Below are positions 1 to 9,543 of a stretch of DNA of 48,897 nt, piece by piece. Every line of letters starts with the position of its first letter. Position 1 is the first letter of the stretch. Both the position numbers and the translations under genes were made by a program. A model generated the notes under the pieces. The model saw only the letters and a list, made by a program, of their open reading frames with translations. It made no database searches and was not told the origin of the DNA. Source of the DNA: Brevibacterium sp. p3-SID960 (GTDB lineage Bacteria; Actinomycetota; Actinomycetes; Actinomycetales; Brevibacteriaceae); contig NZ_JALXKS010000019.1 of NCBI RefSeq assembly GCF_025144725.1, positions 1 to 48,897 on the forward strand, read 5' to 3'.

Positions 1-25
1 TACTGTTTGGGCACCTCAGCCGGCC

Positions 26-172
26 ACCGCCTCGGGCCCGGTGAGCAGCGCCTCGGGATCGGTGAGCAGCGCCTCGGGATCGGTGAGCACCGCCTCGGGC
101 CCGGTGAGCAGCGCCTCGGGCCCGGTGAGCACCGCCTCGAGATCGGTGAGCAGCGCCTCGGGCCCGGAGCTC
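26..172. repeat. 21-bp tandem repeat array, about 7 copies
   Basis: Seven consecutive 21-bp units share the core CGCCTCGGG followed by GTGAGCA or GTGAGCC. They differ mainly at two positions in the middle (CC or AT). The array abuts the stop codon of the minus-strand phosphatidyltransferase gene at 171. A plus-strand reading gives a monotonous RLGPGEQ-type peptide, which I take to be an accident of the 21-bp period. A diverged array of the same unit lies at 24877-25029, and single copies of the core occur in many intergenic gaps. Confidence 0.9.
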
Positions 173-746
173 ACGCTGCCGGACGCTGCCGGCCGAGCCG
201 GATGAGCATGAGCGCGTAGTGGATGCCGGCGGCGAGGTGGAGGACGACGCCGATGCTCAGCAGCACGAGCGCGATCGTCTCGATCGGGGTGTCAGCCAGC
301 TTCGGGGCGCTGCCGAGCAGCAGCAGCGGCAGCCCGGTCATGATGAGTGCGGTGCGGATCTTGCCCAGCCAGGTGACATGGGAGTCCTGGGTGGCGTGCA
401 TGCGGGTCGCGCCGACGAGACCGAGGCCGAAGTCCGTGAGCACGATGACGAGCAGCATCCACACCGGCAGGATCCCGAAGACCGTCATCGCCGCGCAGAT
501 GAACGCGATGCCCAGCCGGTCGGCGACCGGGTCGAGGACCGCGCCGACGCGGGAGGCCATGTTCCAACGGCGGGCGATGAACCCGTCGATCCAGTCCGTC
601 GCCCCGAACACCGCCAGCGCGATGGTTGCGAGGATCCGGTCGTCGGGTTCGCGCATGAGCCAGATGACGATCGGTACGAGCACCACCAGCCGGATCACAG
701 AAATGACGTTGGGCAGCGTGAGCACCTCGTGGCGCGTCGGTCTCAT
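171..746 (-). CDS. CDP-alcohol phosphatidyltransferase family protein
   Basis: Integral membrane enzyme of 191 residues that transfers a phosphoalcohol from a CDP-activated donor in phospholipid synthesis (PgsA/cardiolipin-synthase-like family). The family signature DG-x2-AR-x8-G-x3-D-x3-D is complete (DWIDGFIARR ... GAVLDPVADR, about residues 50-76), so the four metal-binding aspartates are present. Several hydrophobic segments surround it. I chose the ATG at 746 because it overlaps the upstream gene's TGA as ATGA, which implies translational coupling; an in-frame start at 773 would lie deep in the upstream gene. The exact alcohol substrate cannot be told from sequence. A 21-bp repeat array starts at its stop codon. 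Confidence 0.85.
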   Translation of the reverse strand: MRPTRHEVLTLPNVISVIRLVVLVPIVIWLMREPDDRILATIALAVFGATDWIDGFIARRWNMASRVGAVLDPVADRLGIAFICAAMTVFGILPVWMLLVIVLTDFGLGLVGATRMHATQDSHVTWLGKIRTALIMTGLPLLLLGSAPKLADTPIETIALVLLSIGVVLHLAAGIHYALMLIRLGRQRPAA

Positions 747-1681
747 GAATCCAGGTCCTTTTCTGCCAGCCAATCGCGGGCGATCGGCGCGGTCTCGCGG
801 GTGCCGTAGTGGCTGTGCCGGTTGAGCTGCTGGAGTTCGGTGATGTCGAGGCGCAGTGTCGCCCGGGCCAGCGCCTCGGTGAAGTGCGGGTGCAGGCTGG
901 GCACCACCAGCGGGGTGACGAGCTGGGCGAGGACGAGCTTGCGCGGATCGGCCAGCACCTGCAGCTCGTCGCTTTCAAGCGCCGGATCAGCGGCTGGGAT
1001 GAGCGCGACCGGCACCTCGCCGGCGGTGAGCATATCGCGGGCTGCCAGCGTGTCACCGGGGATCGTGTCGATGTACTCGGCTGTGACCTCGTAGGCGTCC
1101 TCCAGCCCGCGCGGTCCGTACGGGCGGTTTCGGACGTGGGCGCCGGCGGCGACCTTGACCGGCTCGTCGATGTCGCGCAGCTCGCCGATGTCGACGATCC
1201 GATGCTCCTGACCATACTCGCGGCGGATGACGAAGCACTCATGGTCCGCCGCCTCAGCAGGAGCGAGCACACGCATATTCGTCGGCAGCGCCGACTGCAG
1301 CGCCAATTGGATCTGGGCGGTGTCGACCTCGCGGATGTCGGGCTTGAAGTACTGCAGCAGGTGGCCGCCGTACTCCGGGAACACCTCGAGTCCGCCGGCC
1401 ATGAACTGCGGCAGATAGTCCTCCCGCTGACCCAGCTCGAACTTCCGCTCCACCTCTGCGCCTGCGTCTTCGAGCACCTGGGCGAAGATCTCTGCGATGA
1501 CGATGTTCGAGTAGTACGACTGCGAACCCACCCGCACCAGCGTGCCCGGCTCCGGCTTCTCCTTCTGCGGGGCCCGGATGATCGGCTTGGTGAGTCCGCA
1601 TCCGGACAGCAGAGCCCCAGCCGCCGCCGAGGCGGTGAGTCCGGCTGCGGTCAGAAACCGCCGCCGAGGCAGTGGAGCCAT
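743..1681 (-). CDS. Glycine betaine/osmoprotectant ABC-type substrate-binding lipoprotein
   Basis: A 312-residue secreted lipoprotein. The N-terminus has an arginine-rich RRRFLTAAG segment, a hydrophobic stretch and the lipobox LSGC (Cys about 28), so it should be anchored outside the membrane, possibly by Tat export. The body (VGSQSYYSNIVIAEIFAQVLE, FPEYGGHLLQYF) resembles OpuAC/ProX-type quaternary-amine binding proteins. No permease or ATPase gene is next to it, so it is an orphan here. It may serve a transporter encoded elsewhere or have another role. It overlaps the phosphatidyltransferase gene by 4 bp, so the two are probably cotranscribed. Confidence 0.75.
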   Translation of the reverse strand: MAPLPRRRFLTAAGLTASAAAGALLSGCGLTKPIIRAPQKEKPEPGTLVRVGSQSYYSNIVIAEIFAQVLEDAGAEVERKFELGQREDYLPQFMAGGLEVFPEYGGHLLQYFKPDIREVDTAQIQLALQSALPTNMRVLAPAEAADHECFVIRREYGQEHRIVDIGELRDIDEPVKVAAGAHVRNRPYGPRGLEDAYEVTAEYIDTIPGDTLAARDMLTAGEVPVALIPAADPALESDELQVLADPRKLVLAQLVTPLVVPSLHPHFTEALARATLRLDITELQQLNRHSHYGTRETAPIARDWLAEKDLDS

Positions 1682-2015
1682 GGTCTGGGTGCCTGTCCTT
1701 TCGTGCCGGGAGGGTGAGGGTGGTTGGCTGCCGGGAGGGCTTCGGCATCGAGTCTAGCGAGGGGAGATGGACACGCGCTGGCCGCATCCCGACAGGGCGG
1801 GCGACGCTAGACTGGCGTCATGCGACGCATCGACTTCCGTCGCGCGCCCGCACTTGCCGCTTCGACGACACCAGCGGACAGTGCGCCCGCCAGACCCACA
1901 CCTGTACCGTCCGCGCGGACGCAGCGGCGCAGGTGCATGGCGGCGCGATTGGCCGCCGCACTGCAGCTGAGACGCACCCTTGACCAGGCTCGGCGCCCGC
2001 TGGAACCATGAGCCT
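1682..2015. other. Intergenic region with possible small leaderless ORF
   Basis: No confident gene lies in these 334 bases between divergent genes. A 63-codon plus-strand reading frame (1820-2011) starts 7 bases after a TAGACT hexamer, an arrangement seen in leaderless transcripts. Its TGA is 4 bases before the ATG of the next gene, so it could be a leader peptide. Its Arg/Ala/Pro-rich sequence resembles nothing I recognise and may be chance. GACGC...GCGTC around 1804-1820 forms a short dyad at the putative promoter. Confidence 0.3.
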
Positions 2016-3332
2016 ATGGACGCCTCCCAGCCCTTCACCGAACCCCTGACCCCACCTGCCGACGTCGATCCGGCCACGCTCACGATCACCGGAGACACGC
2101 CTCGGGAGCGGGGCTATGCGCGCGGGCAGGCAGCCGCGGCTGACATCGCCCGCGCTGCGTCCGGGTATTCGGCGCTCTTCACCGCCGGCCAGATTCCGCC
2201 CCAGTCCCAGCGAGATGCCGCCGAGGCCTCGCTCACCGCGCTCGAGGCGTGGGATCCCCGCCAGGTCGAGGAGCTGCGCGGGGTGGCCGCCGGTGCCGCC
2301 GCGGCCGGTGCCGCGTTCGACGGTCAGCCGCTTCAGCTGTGGCATGTGGGTCTGGTCGTCGCCCGCACCGAGATCCTCACCCTGGCTGTCGAACCGACCC
2401 CGGAATGCTCGACGATCGCCTACGCCGCGCCCGGTCGCACCCTCGGCGTGCAGACCTGGGACTGGCACGCCGAGTTCGCCGGATACTGGCACTACCAGCA
2501 GGTCAGCCCGTACGGGGAGCCGGGCCTGTCGCACGCCGGGTTCGCCGAATACGGGATGCTCGGAAAGATCGGGCTCAACTCCGCCAGCGTCGGGGTGATG
2601 CTCAACATCCTCAAGAACCGCGACGACGCAGCCGGCGGGGTGCCCGTCCACGCGCTGCTGGCCGGGGTGCTCGACCGGGCGCGCAGCGTCGAGGAGGCCC
2701 TCGACATCATCGACTCCGCCCACACCACCTCGTCCTCGGTCATCACCGTCGTCGGCTGCGATGACGCCGTCATGGTCGAGATCAGCCCGCACGGCACGTC
2801 CCGGCTGCACCACGACAGCGAGGTCGTCGCCCTCGACGGTGAGCCGGTCGGCCCCGGCGCCCCTGCCCCGAACCCCGGACGGTTCCCGTACGGGCCCGGC
2901 GGCGGAGACCGGGGGATCGCCGCCAGTGGCGGATTCCTCATCCACACCAACCACTTCATCGCGCCTGATCAACAGGACGGCGCCCTGCCGCTGTCGGCGA
3001 CGAGCCGCTCCGAGGAGCGCATCAGCCTGCTCGACGAGAGGCTGCGCGGCTTCGCCGCCACCACCTCAGCTGCCGGCGGGCCGCACCCGGGTGCCGACGA
3101 TCTGCTTACCCTCATGTGCACCGGCGACGGCGATGCTCCGGTGTGCACGAGCGCGGATGTGCACGCGCCGTTCGGACGGCGCACCGCCACTCTCGTCACC
3201 GTCGCCATCGACCCGAACGCCGGGACCATTCGGATGTCCCCGGGCAGCCCACGCGAGCTGTTCGGCACCGACGCGCCCGGCGCCTCGGGACCGTACGAGG
3301 GCGCACGCCGGGTGACCTTCGAGGTCGGGTGA
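2016..3332 (+). CDS. C45-family autoproteolytic acyltransferase/hydrolase
   Basis: A 438-residue protein of the Ntn-hydrolase fold related to isopenicillin-N acyltransferase (peptidase C45). These enzymes mature by self-cleavage before a cysteine that then acts as nucleophile on amides or acyl donors. The likely nucleophile is Cys131 in PECSTIAY. It is followed by the family's GVQTWDWH segment and the HAGFAEYGMLGKIGLNS region. The ATG at 2016 is chosen as the first ATG in frame, but its ribosome site is poor and a TTG at 1980 is possible. The gene stands alone, 90 bp before the next one. The natural substrate is unknown; many homologues are not beta-lactam enzymes. Confidence 0.75.
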   Translation: MDASQPFTEPLTPPADVDPATLTITGDTPRERGYARGQAAAADIARAASGYSALFTAGQIPPQSQRDAAEASLTALEAWDPRQVEELRGVAAGAAAAGAAFDGQPLQLWHVGLVVARTEILTLAVEPTPECSTIAYAAPGRTLGVQTWDWHAEFAGYWHYQQVSPYGEPGLSHAGFAEYGMLGKIGLNSASVGVMLNILKNRDDAAGGVPVHALLAGVLDRARSVEEALDIIDSAHTTSSSVITVVGCDDAVMVEISPHGTSRLHHDSEVVALDGEPVGPGAPAPNPGRFPYGPGGGDRGIAASGGFLIHTNHFIAPDQQDGALPLSATSRSEERISLLDERLRGFAATTSAAGGPHPGADDLLTLMCTGDGDAPVCTSADVHAPFGRRTATLVTVAIDPNAGTIRMSPGSPRELFGTDAPGASGPYEGARRVTFEVG

Positions 3333-3422
3333 GCGGTAGGCCGTCGTAAGACACTGAAGCTCCGGGACGCCGCAGTCCCAGCGACCGGCCGTGACCGGCC
3401 GGAGAAGGGAAGGAAGCCCGCT

Positions 3423-5723
<2,301 letters not shown>

Positions 5724-5778
5724 GCTGCGCTGGGAAGCAACCACCGCCTCGGGAACGGAGCCGAAACCGGTGTTCGCG

Positions 5779-6184
5779 GGCAAGAATCTGTCAGCTGAGC
5801 CCTAACCGGTCCTTGCACCAGCCGCACTACTCGAAGTCGGGCACATGCGACAGCGCCTCCCAGTAGTAGTCGATCTCGTCCTTCCAGTAGTAGTCGATCT
5901 CGTCCTGGTCCTGGCATGCGACGGTGAACGAGATCGCTTCGGAGAGCTGGAACGCCGGGCCGCCGTCGAGGCAGATGAACGAAACCCCGTTGAGGACGAA
6001 CTCCCCGGTGAGCGCTTTGCCTGCATGCCGGCGAAGTGCTCACTGAGGGACTCCTCGAGGTATCCGGCCGCGGAGACGATGCGTTAGCTGGGGAAGGCGC
6101 TGACGTAGTACTCCATCTCCTCCCTGGCATGAGAGTCGAACCACGGGCATCGGCTGATCGGAAGGGTGGGGGTGATCGCGTTTC
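5779..6184 (-). pseudogene. Decayed PhnB-like VOC superfamily gene
   Basis: Reading the minus strand gives recognisable PhnB/DUF1338-neighbour VOC segments in two frames. First comes WFDSHAREEMEYYVSAFPS followed by an in-frame stop where the family has FPNSRI. Then, after a frameshift near 6028, comes GEFVLNGVSFICLDGGPAFQ continuing into ISFTVACQDQDE. A TAG at 5827-5829 precedes CGWCKDRLGLS, and a TGA at 5791-5793 stands where the family has a tryptophan before QI. No start codon remains near 6184. A 24-bp in-frame duplication (5860-5907) lies inside. The gene follows the intact VOC gene on the same strand, which suggests a former two-gene operon. Confidence 0.85.
5860..5907. repeat. 24-bp perfect-length tandem duplication in the pseudogene
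   Basis: Two adjacent 24-bp copies (5860-5883 and 5884-5907) differ only at the last base. They duplicate the codons for DEIDYYWK within the PhnB-like remnant. The length is a multiple of three, so the duplication itself did not shift the frame. Confidence 0.9.
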
Positions 6185-6216
6185 CCTACTGTGATGGGCG
6201 ATTGTGACCGGGTTGG

Positions 6217-7020
6217 TCACAGCTCGTTGAGCATGAAGGTGGCGCCCTGCGGATCGGCGACCGGGCAGAAGCGGCCGAACGGCGACTGTCCGATCTCGCC
6301 GGTGGCAGCGCCGAGGCGCTGGGCGGTCTCCAGTGCCGCGTCGAGATCTGAGCAGCCGAAGAAGATCGACCACGTCGACTCCTGGAACTGCGGTGGCATG
6401 GCCGCGGCGTCGACGAGTCCGCAGACGGCTCCGCACTGCGTGCCATCGGGCAGTGTGCCGGTGACCGAGCCGTTGGTGGCGTAGCGCGGGGTGCCCTCCG
6501 GCCTGCCGTCCATCTCCACAACGGACCAGTCGAAGACTTCGCGGTAGAAGTCGACCGAGGCATCGAAGTCGGTGCTGCGGCATTCGAACCAGACCGGCGT
6601 GCCGTGTGTGAGCGGGAGCTCGAAGCCGGTGATCTGGTTCGGCTGCCAGGCGTTCAGGCCCGCGCCGGAGGGATCGGCCATGACGGACATCGAGCCGGCA
6701 TCGCCGACCTGGTTGTTGTCGATGTACACGGTGCCGCGCTCGCGAGCCTTCTGCACAGTCGCGGCGAGATCGTCGGTGTGAAGGTAGACGTCGAATCGCG
6801 TGGGGATCTCACCGTCTTCAGGGCAGGTCATGCCGGAGACATCCATGAGCCCGCCGACGGTGCTGCCGTCTGCGGTGATGAGGTGGTAGTGGTTCATTTC
6901 GGCGCCGAGGTCGTTGAACTCCCAGCTGAAGAGCTCTCGGTAGAAGTCGAGGGAGCCGTTGAGATCATGGGTTCCGAGGTCGAGCCAGCAGGGAGCGCCG
7001 GTGCGGTACTGAGGTGACAT
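6217..7020 (-). CDS. VOC (glyoxalase-like) family protein, two domains
   Basis: A 267-residue protein built from two vicinal-oxygen-chelate modules, about residues 5-125 and 138-267. Each begins with the typical pattern (CWLDLGTHDLNGSLDFYRELFSWEF and VWFECRSTDFDASVDFYREVFDW, broken here only for description). Such tandem proteins are usually annotated as glyoxalase/bleomycin-resistance/dioxygenase-like, and the substrate cannot be predicted. The ATG at 7020 matches the conserved start of the family (MSPQYRTGAPCW); an upstream start at 7071 would add a non-conserved tail. It lies directly upstream of the PhnB-like remnant and downstream of an AraC-type regulator on the same strand. Confidence 0.8.
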   Translation of the reverse strand: MSPQYRTGAPCWLDLGTHDLNGSLDFYRELFSWEFNDLGAEMNHYHLITADGSTVGGLMDVSGMTCPEDGEIPTRFDVYLHTDDLAATVQKARERGTVYIDNNQVGDAGSMSVMADPSGAGLNAWQPNQITGFELPLTHGTPVWFECRSTDFDASVDFYREVFDWSVVEMDGRPEGTPRYATNGSVTGTLPDGTQCGAVCGLVDAAAMPPQFQESTWSIFFGCSDLDAALETAQRLGAATGEIGQSPFGRFCPVADPQGATFMLNEL

Positions 7021-7133
7021 GATGCAATTCCAATCGCAGGAGGGCCATCGGTCACGGCCTGGTGATGCCAATCTATGGCGGTTCGGTGTGGTGATGTGTG
7101 TCCGTTTTTGCGGTCGTGCCGATCAGCTGCGGA

Positions 7134-7895
7134 TCAGCGCGATGGAGCCAGCACCGGCAGGGCCGCCAGCATAGGGACCGACGGCTCTGGTGCTGGGCCG
7201 AAGGCCAGGGTGATGTGCCCGGCTGTGGTCACCGGCGTTCCGTGGATGGCGACGACGGGAGCTGATGGTGCCAGGTGGTCGACCACCTCGGCGGCGGCGT
7301 CGACACTGAAGCCGAGCAGCCACGGGGCGCCAGCGCACAGCGGCAGGCGAATGCGCTGCTGACCGCGGCACAGCACTCCGGCCGCCGGCAGGCCGATGGG
7401 TGCCGGAGTCGGGAACCACCCGATCCAGGTCAGCGGCGGAAGGCGCAGCCCCGAAGGCGGTGCGCCGACGTCGATGGTGACGTGTGGGGCTGAGGCGTCG
7501 CCGATTGAGAACGGGGCCGGTGAACGGTCGGCGACCTGATCGGCGAGTGTTCGGAAGGCAGCTGGGCTGGTGCCGACGGCCTCGCGGAACCGGCGGGTGA
7601 ACGAGGACACGGAGGTGAAGCCGACCTGTGTGCACACGTCGACGACGGCGTCATCGCCGGTCAGCAGCAGGTTCTTGGCGGCGTGGAAGCGCAGCGCAGC
7701 GAGGAACCGGCCAGGCGGAGTGCGCGTGGCGGCGGCGAACATGCGGTTGAAGTGGAAGGGACTGTAGCCGAGGTGGTCGGCGATGTCGGCAACGCTGATG
7801 TCCTCCGCAAGGTGCTCCATGGCGAAGGCTGCAGCGCGCTTTGCCGTGTCGGTGCTCACATTTGTGACAGTACTCCGTGGGCGGGTGCTTGTCAC
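7134..7895 (-). CDS. AraC-family transcriptional regulator
   Basis: A DNA-binding regulator of about 250 residues with the two-helix-turn-helix AraC domain at the N-terminus (DISVADIADHLGYSPFHFNRMF; VDVCTQVGFTSVSSFTRRFREAVGTSPAAFR). It is followed by a C-terminal part resembling GyrI-like/effector-binding domains only weakly. The start is uncertain: GTG at 7895, or GTG at 7859 giving a cleaner N-terminus (STDTAKRAAAF); neither has a clear ribosome site. It is upstream of and co-oriented with the VOC gene, 113 bp away, and may control it. Confidence 0.8.
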   Translation of the reverse strand: MTSTRPRSTVTNVSTDTAKRAAAFAMEHLAEDISVADIADHLGYSPFHFNRMFAAATRTPPGRFLAALRFHAAKNLLLTGDDAVVDVCTQVGFTSVSSFTRRFREAVGTSPAAFRTLADQVADRSPAPFSIGDASAPHVTIDVGAPPSGLRLPPLTWIGWFPTPAPIGLPAAGVLCRGQQRIRLPLCAGAPWLLGFSVDAAAEVVDHLAPSAPVVAIHGTPVTTAGHITLAFGPAPEPSVPMLAALPVLAPSR

Positions 7896-7959
7896 TGGTG
7901 GATTCGGATCGCGGGGTGGCCGGGCGGTTCCGGCCGGCTTCGGTCGCGGAGCTGTGGGG

Positions 7960-8922
7960 TCAGCTGGCGCGGCTGGCGTGAACGGGGGGATTCCGGCGTC
8001 GGCGGATGAGTGCGGCGCGCACGTCGTAGGCGACCCGGCTCATGTCGCTGCGGCGGGTGACCCGGATGACGATCCAGCCGAGCTGCTGGAGTGTCTGCAG
8101 GCGGGCGATGTCGCGGTTGTACTGATCCTCGTCGTCGCGGTGGTGGTCGCCGTCGTATTCCACCGCGACCTTCTCGCGTCGGTAGGCCATGTCGAGCAGA
8201 TAGCAGTAGCCGGTGGAGGGATTCTCGACGCTGACGCAGACCTCGGGTTCGGGCAGGCCAGCGTCGACAAGGCTGAGGCGCAGGCGGGTCTCCTGCGGTG
8301 AGTCGACTCCGGGCCGGGCCCGGTGGAGCGCCTCGATGGCGAGTCTGCGGCCGGGGTAGCGTCGGGTGCCGGTGATGAGGTTCGACAGTTCGACTGGGGT
8401 GAGCTGGGGTGGGCCGTGCCAGCGGCCAAGGACAGCGTCGAAGCACTGAACGAGTTCGAGGAATCCGATCTGGCCGGCGAGGTCGAGAAGAGTCTGTCCG
8501 ATAGTGGTGAATTGGAAGGTTGCCATCGTGAGGAGCTTGATGGCTCCGGCCTGGCGACACTTGACCCACGGGCGCTTGATAACTGTTGCGGATCGTTCGA
8601 CGGTGACTTCCAGTTTGCTGGACGTTCCCCGAAGTGGGAGCCCGTGGAGATTCGCTGCAGAACGGTGAAAGACTACCGCGTGCGGTGCCACGACAGCCAG
8701 TGCCGTCGCCATCTCGAAGGTGCGAAGCCAGTCTTCACCGGCCCAGATAGGGATGCCGAGAGCGGTCGGCCCGTCTGGGTGGTCGTAGATGCCCTTCCCG
8801 TAGCGAGACTGGAGTTGACGCCGTCGATACCCGGTGAGGTTCCGTTGGACGAGGAACTCGTAGTCGGCGAACTGCGGGACGGATGCTCTTTTCAGACGTT
8901 GAGAGCGGCTTCGCGTGCTCAT
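7960..8922 (-). CDS. DUF559/AbiEi-like protein with C-terminal nuclease-like domain
   Basis: A 320-residue protein. The C-terminal third shows a PD-(D/E)XK-like arrangement: ETRLRLSLVDAGLPEPE, then LDMAYRREKVAVEYDGDHH (candidate acidic residues and lysine), then LGWIVIRVT. This matches the DUF559/Vsr-like endonuclease fold. The N-terminal part resembles the winged-helix region of AbiEi-type antitoxin-like proteins common in actinobacteria. Base composition here looks lower in GC than the neighbours, hinting at transfer. No toxin partner is adjacent. The function is not established, and a defence or repair role is only inferred. Confidence 0.7.
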   Translation of the reverse strand: MSTRSRSQRLKRASVPQFADYEFLVQRNLTGYRRRQLQSRYGKGIYDHPDGPTALGIPIWAGEDWLRTFEMATALAVVAPHAVVFHRSAANLHGLPLRGTSSKLEVTVERSATVIKRPWVKCRQAGAIKLLTMATFQFTTIGQTLLDLAGQIGFLELVQCFDAVLGRWHGPPQLTPVELSNLITGTRRYPGRRLAIEALHRARPGVDSPQETRLRLSLVDAGLPEPEVCVSVENPSTGYCYLLDMAYRREKVAVEYDGDHHRDDEDQYNRDIARLQTLQQLGWIVIRVTRRSDMSRVAYDVRAALIRRRRNPPVHASRAS

Positions 8923-9013
8923 GAGGACAGCTTCATCGGCTGCAACCGGGATTGGAACGGCCCGGCCAAATCTGTGGATGACGGCCTTTCAGGCTGCCCG
9001 GCCCACTTATCGA

Positions 9014-9121
9014 CGTTGACTACCACATCGAGCGAGTTCAGTGTGGTACTCAACGACTACGTTTGCCCGGATTCATAGTCATTGAGTACCACTTCGACGA
9101 ACCTGGATGTGGTACTTAACG
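9014..9121. repeat. Four alternating copies of a 14-bp motif
   Basis: Copies related to TGTGGTACTCAACG occur at about 9014-9027 (reverse), 9042-9055 (forward), 9080-9094 (reverse) and 9107-9121 (forward), so neighbours form inverted repeats. The pair 9046-9058/9077-9090 is nearly perfect over about 17 bases. The cluster lies upstream of the DUF559-type gene (start 8922) and overlaps the stop codon of the small ORF at 9116. It could be a multi-site operator or a set of hairpins. Confidence 0.8.
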
Positions 9122-9373
9122 CACACCGGTGAAATCTATTGCCGCCGGTGCCCGATTCCGACGAGTGCGCTCGTATTGAGAGGTGAACCCATCGCAGTGG
9201 AGGCTGGCGAGGAAGTCCGCCCGAATCTCCTCAACCTGGTCTGCACTCAGCCCGGTGCACGTGCTGCTGAACCCTGATCCCGTGATGACCAGCCAGGCGA
9301 GTTCGTCATCGAGCTTCGGGGCGAGTCGGGAGTTGTCAGCGGCGGCGTCGGTGAAATGCTGCGAGTCGACCAT
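9116..9373 (-). CDS. Small hypothetical protein
   Basis: An 85-codon reading frame with actinobacterial codon use (mostly G or C in third position) and a TAA stop, so it may be a real gene or the remnant of one. The predicted product (LDDELAWLVITGSGFSSTC, LSADQVEEIRADFLASLHCDG) has no membrane segment or signal peptide and I do not recognise it. No good ribosome site precedes the ATG at 9373. It sits in an accessory-looking pocket between the DUF559-type gene and the aminopeptidase gene. Confidence 0.4.
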   Translation of the reverse strand: MVDSQHFTDAAADNSRLAPKLDDELAWLVITGSGFSSTCTGLSADQVEEIRADFLASLHCDGFTSQYERTRRNRAPAAIDFTGVR

Positions 9374-9441
9374 GGTCGCACTGCAGAACCGGGCCGCCGA
9401 GGGCGATCAAGCGCCGATCGGCATATTTGGGGCCGGTGCGC

Positions 9442-9543
9442 CCTCGCGTCAGTCGCCGCCGCGTCAGTCGCCGCCGCCTCAGGCCCCTCGCGTCAGTCGC
9501 CGCCGTGTCAGGCCCCTCGCGTCAGTCGCCGCCACCTCAGGCC
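9442..9543. repeat. 29-bp tandem repeats at the 3' end of the aminopeptidase gene
   Basis: Two clear 29-bp units (9486-9514, 9515-9543) begin CCTCGCGTCAGTCGCCGCC. An upstream version carries an extra GCGTCAGTCGCCGCC block. The stop codon of the M18 aminopeptidase gene (9537-9539) lies inside the last unit. Confidence 0.9.

Noticed and set aside
26..219. Repeat protein RLGPGEQ encoded by the first tandem array
   Set aside because: The 21-bp period automatically gives an open repetitive frame. There is no ribosome site, and the array diverges at codon-neutral and non-neutral positions alike.
1818..2972. Long minus-strand reading frame of 384 codons opposite the C45-type gene
   Set aside because: It is antisense to a well-supported gene with conserved motifs. 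Its own product is compositionally biased and lacks any recognisable domain.
2016..3332. Beta-lactam acyltransferase involved in antibiotic synthesis
   Set aside because: Only family membership and the Cys nucleophile are visible; no biosynthetic gene cluster surrounds it.
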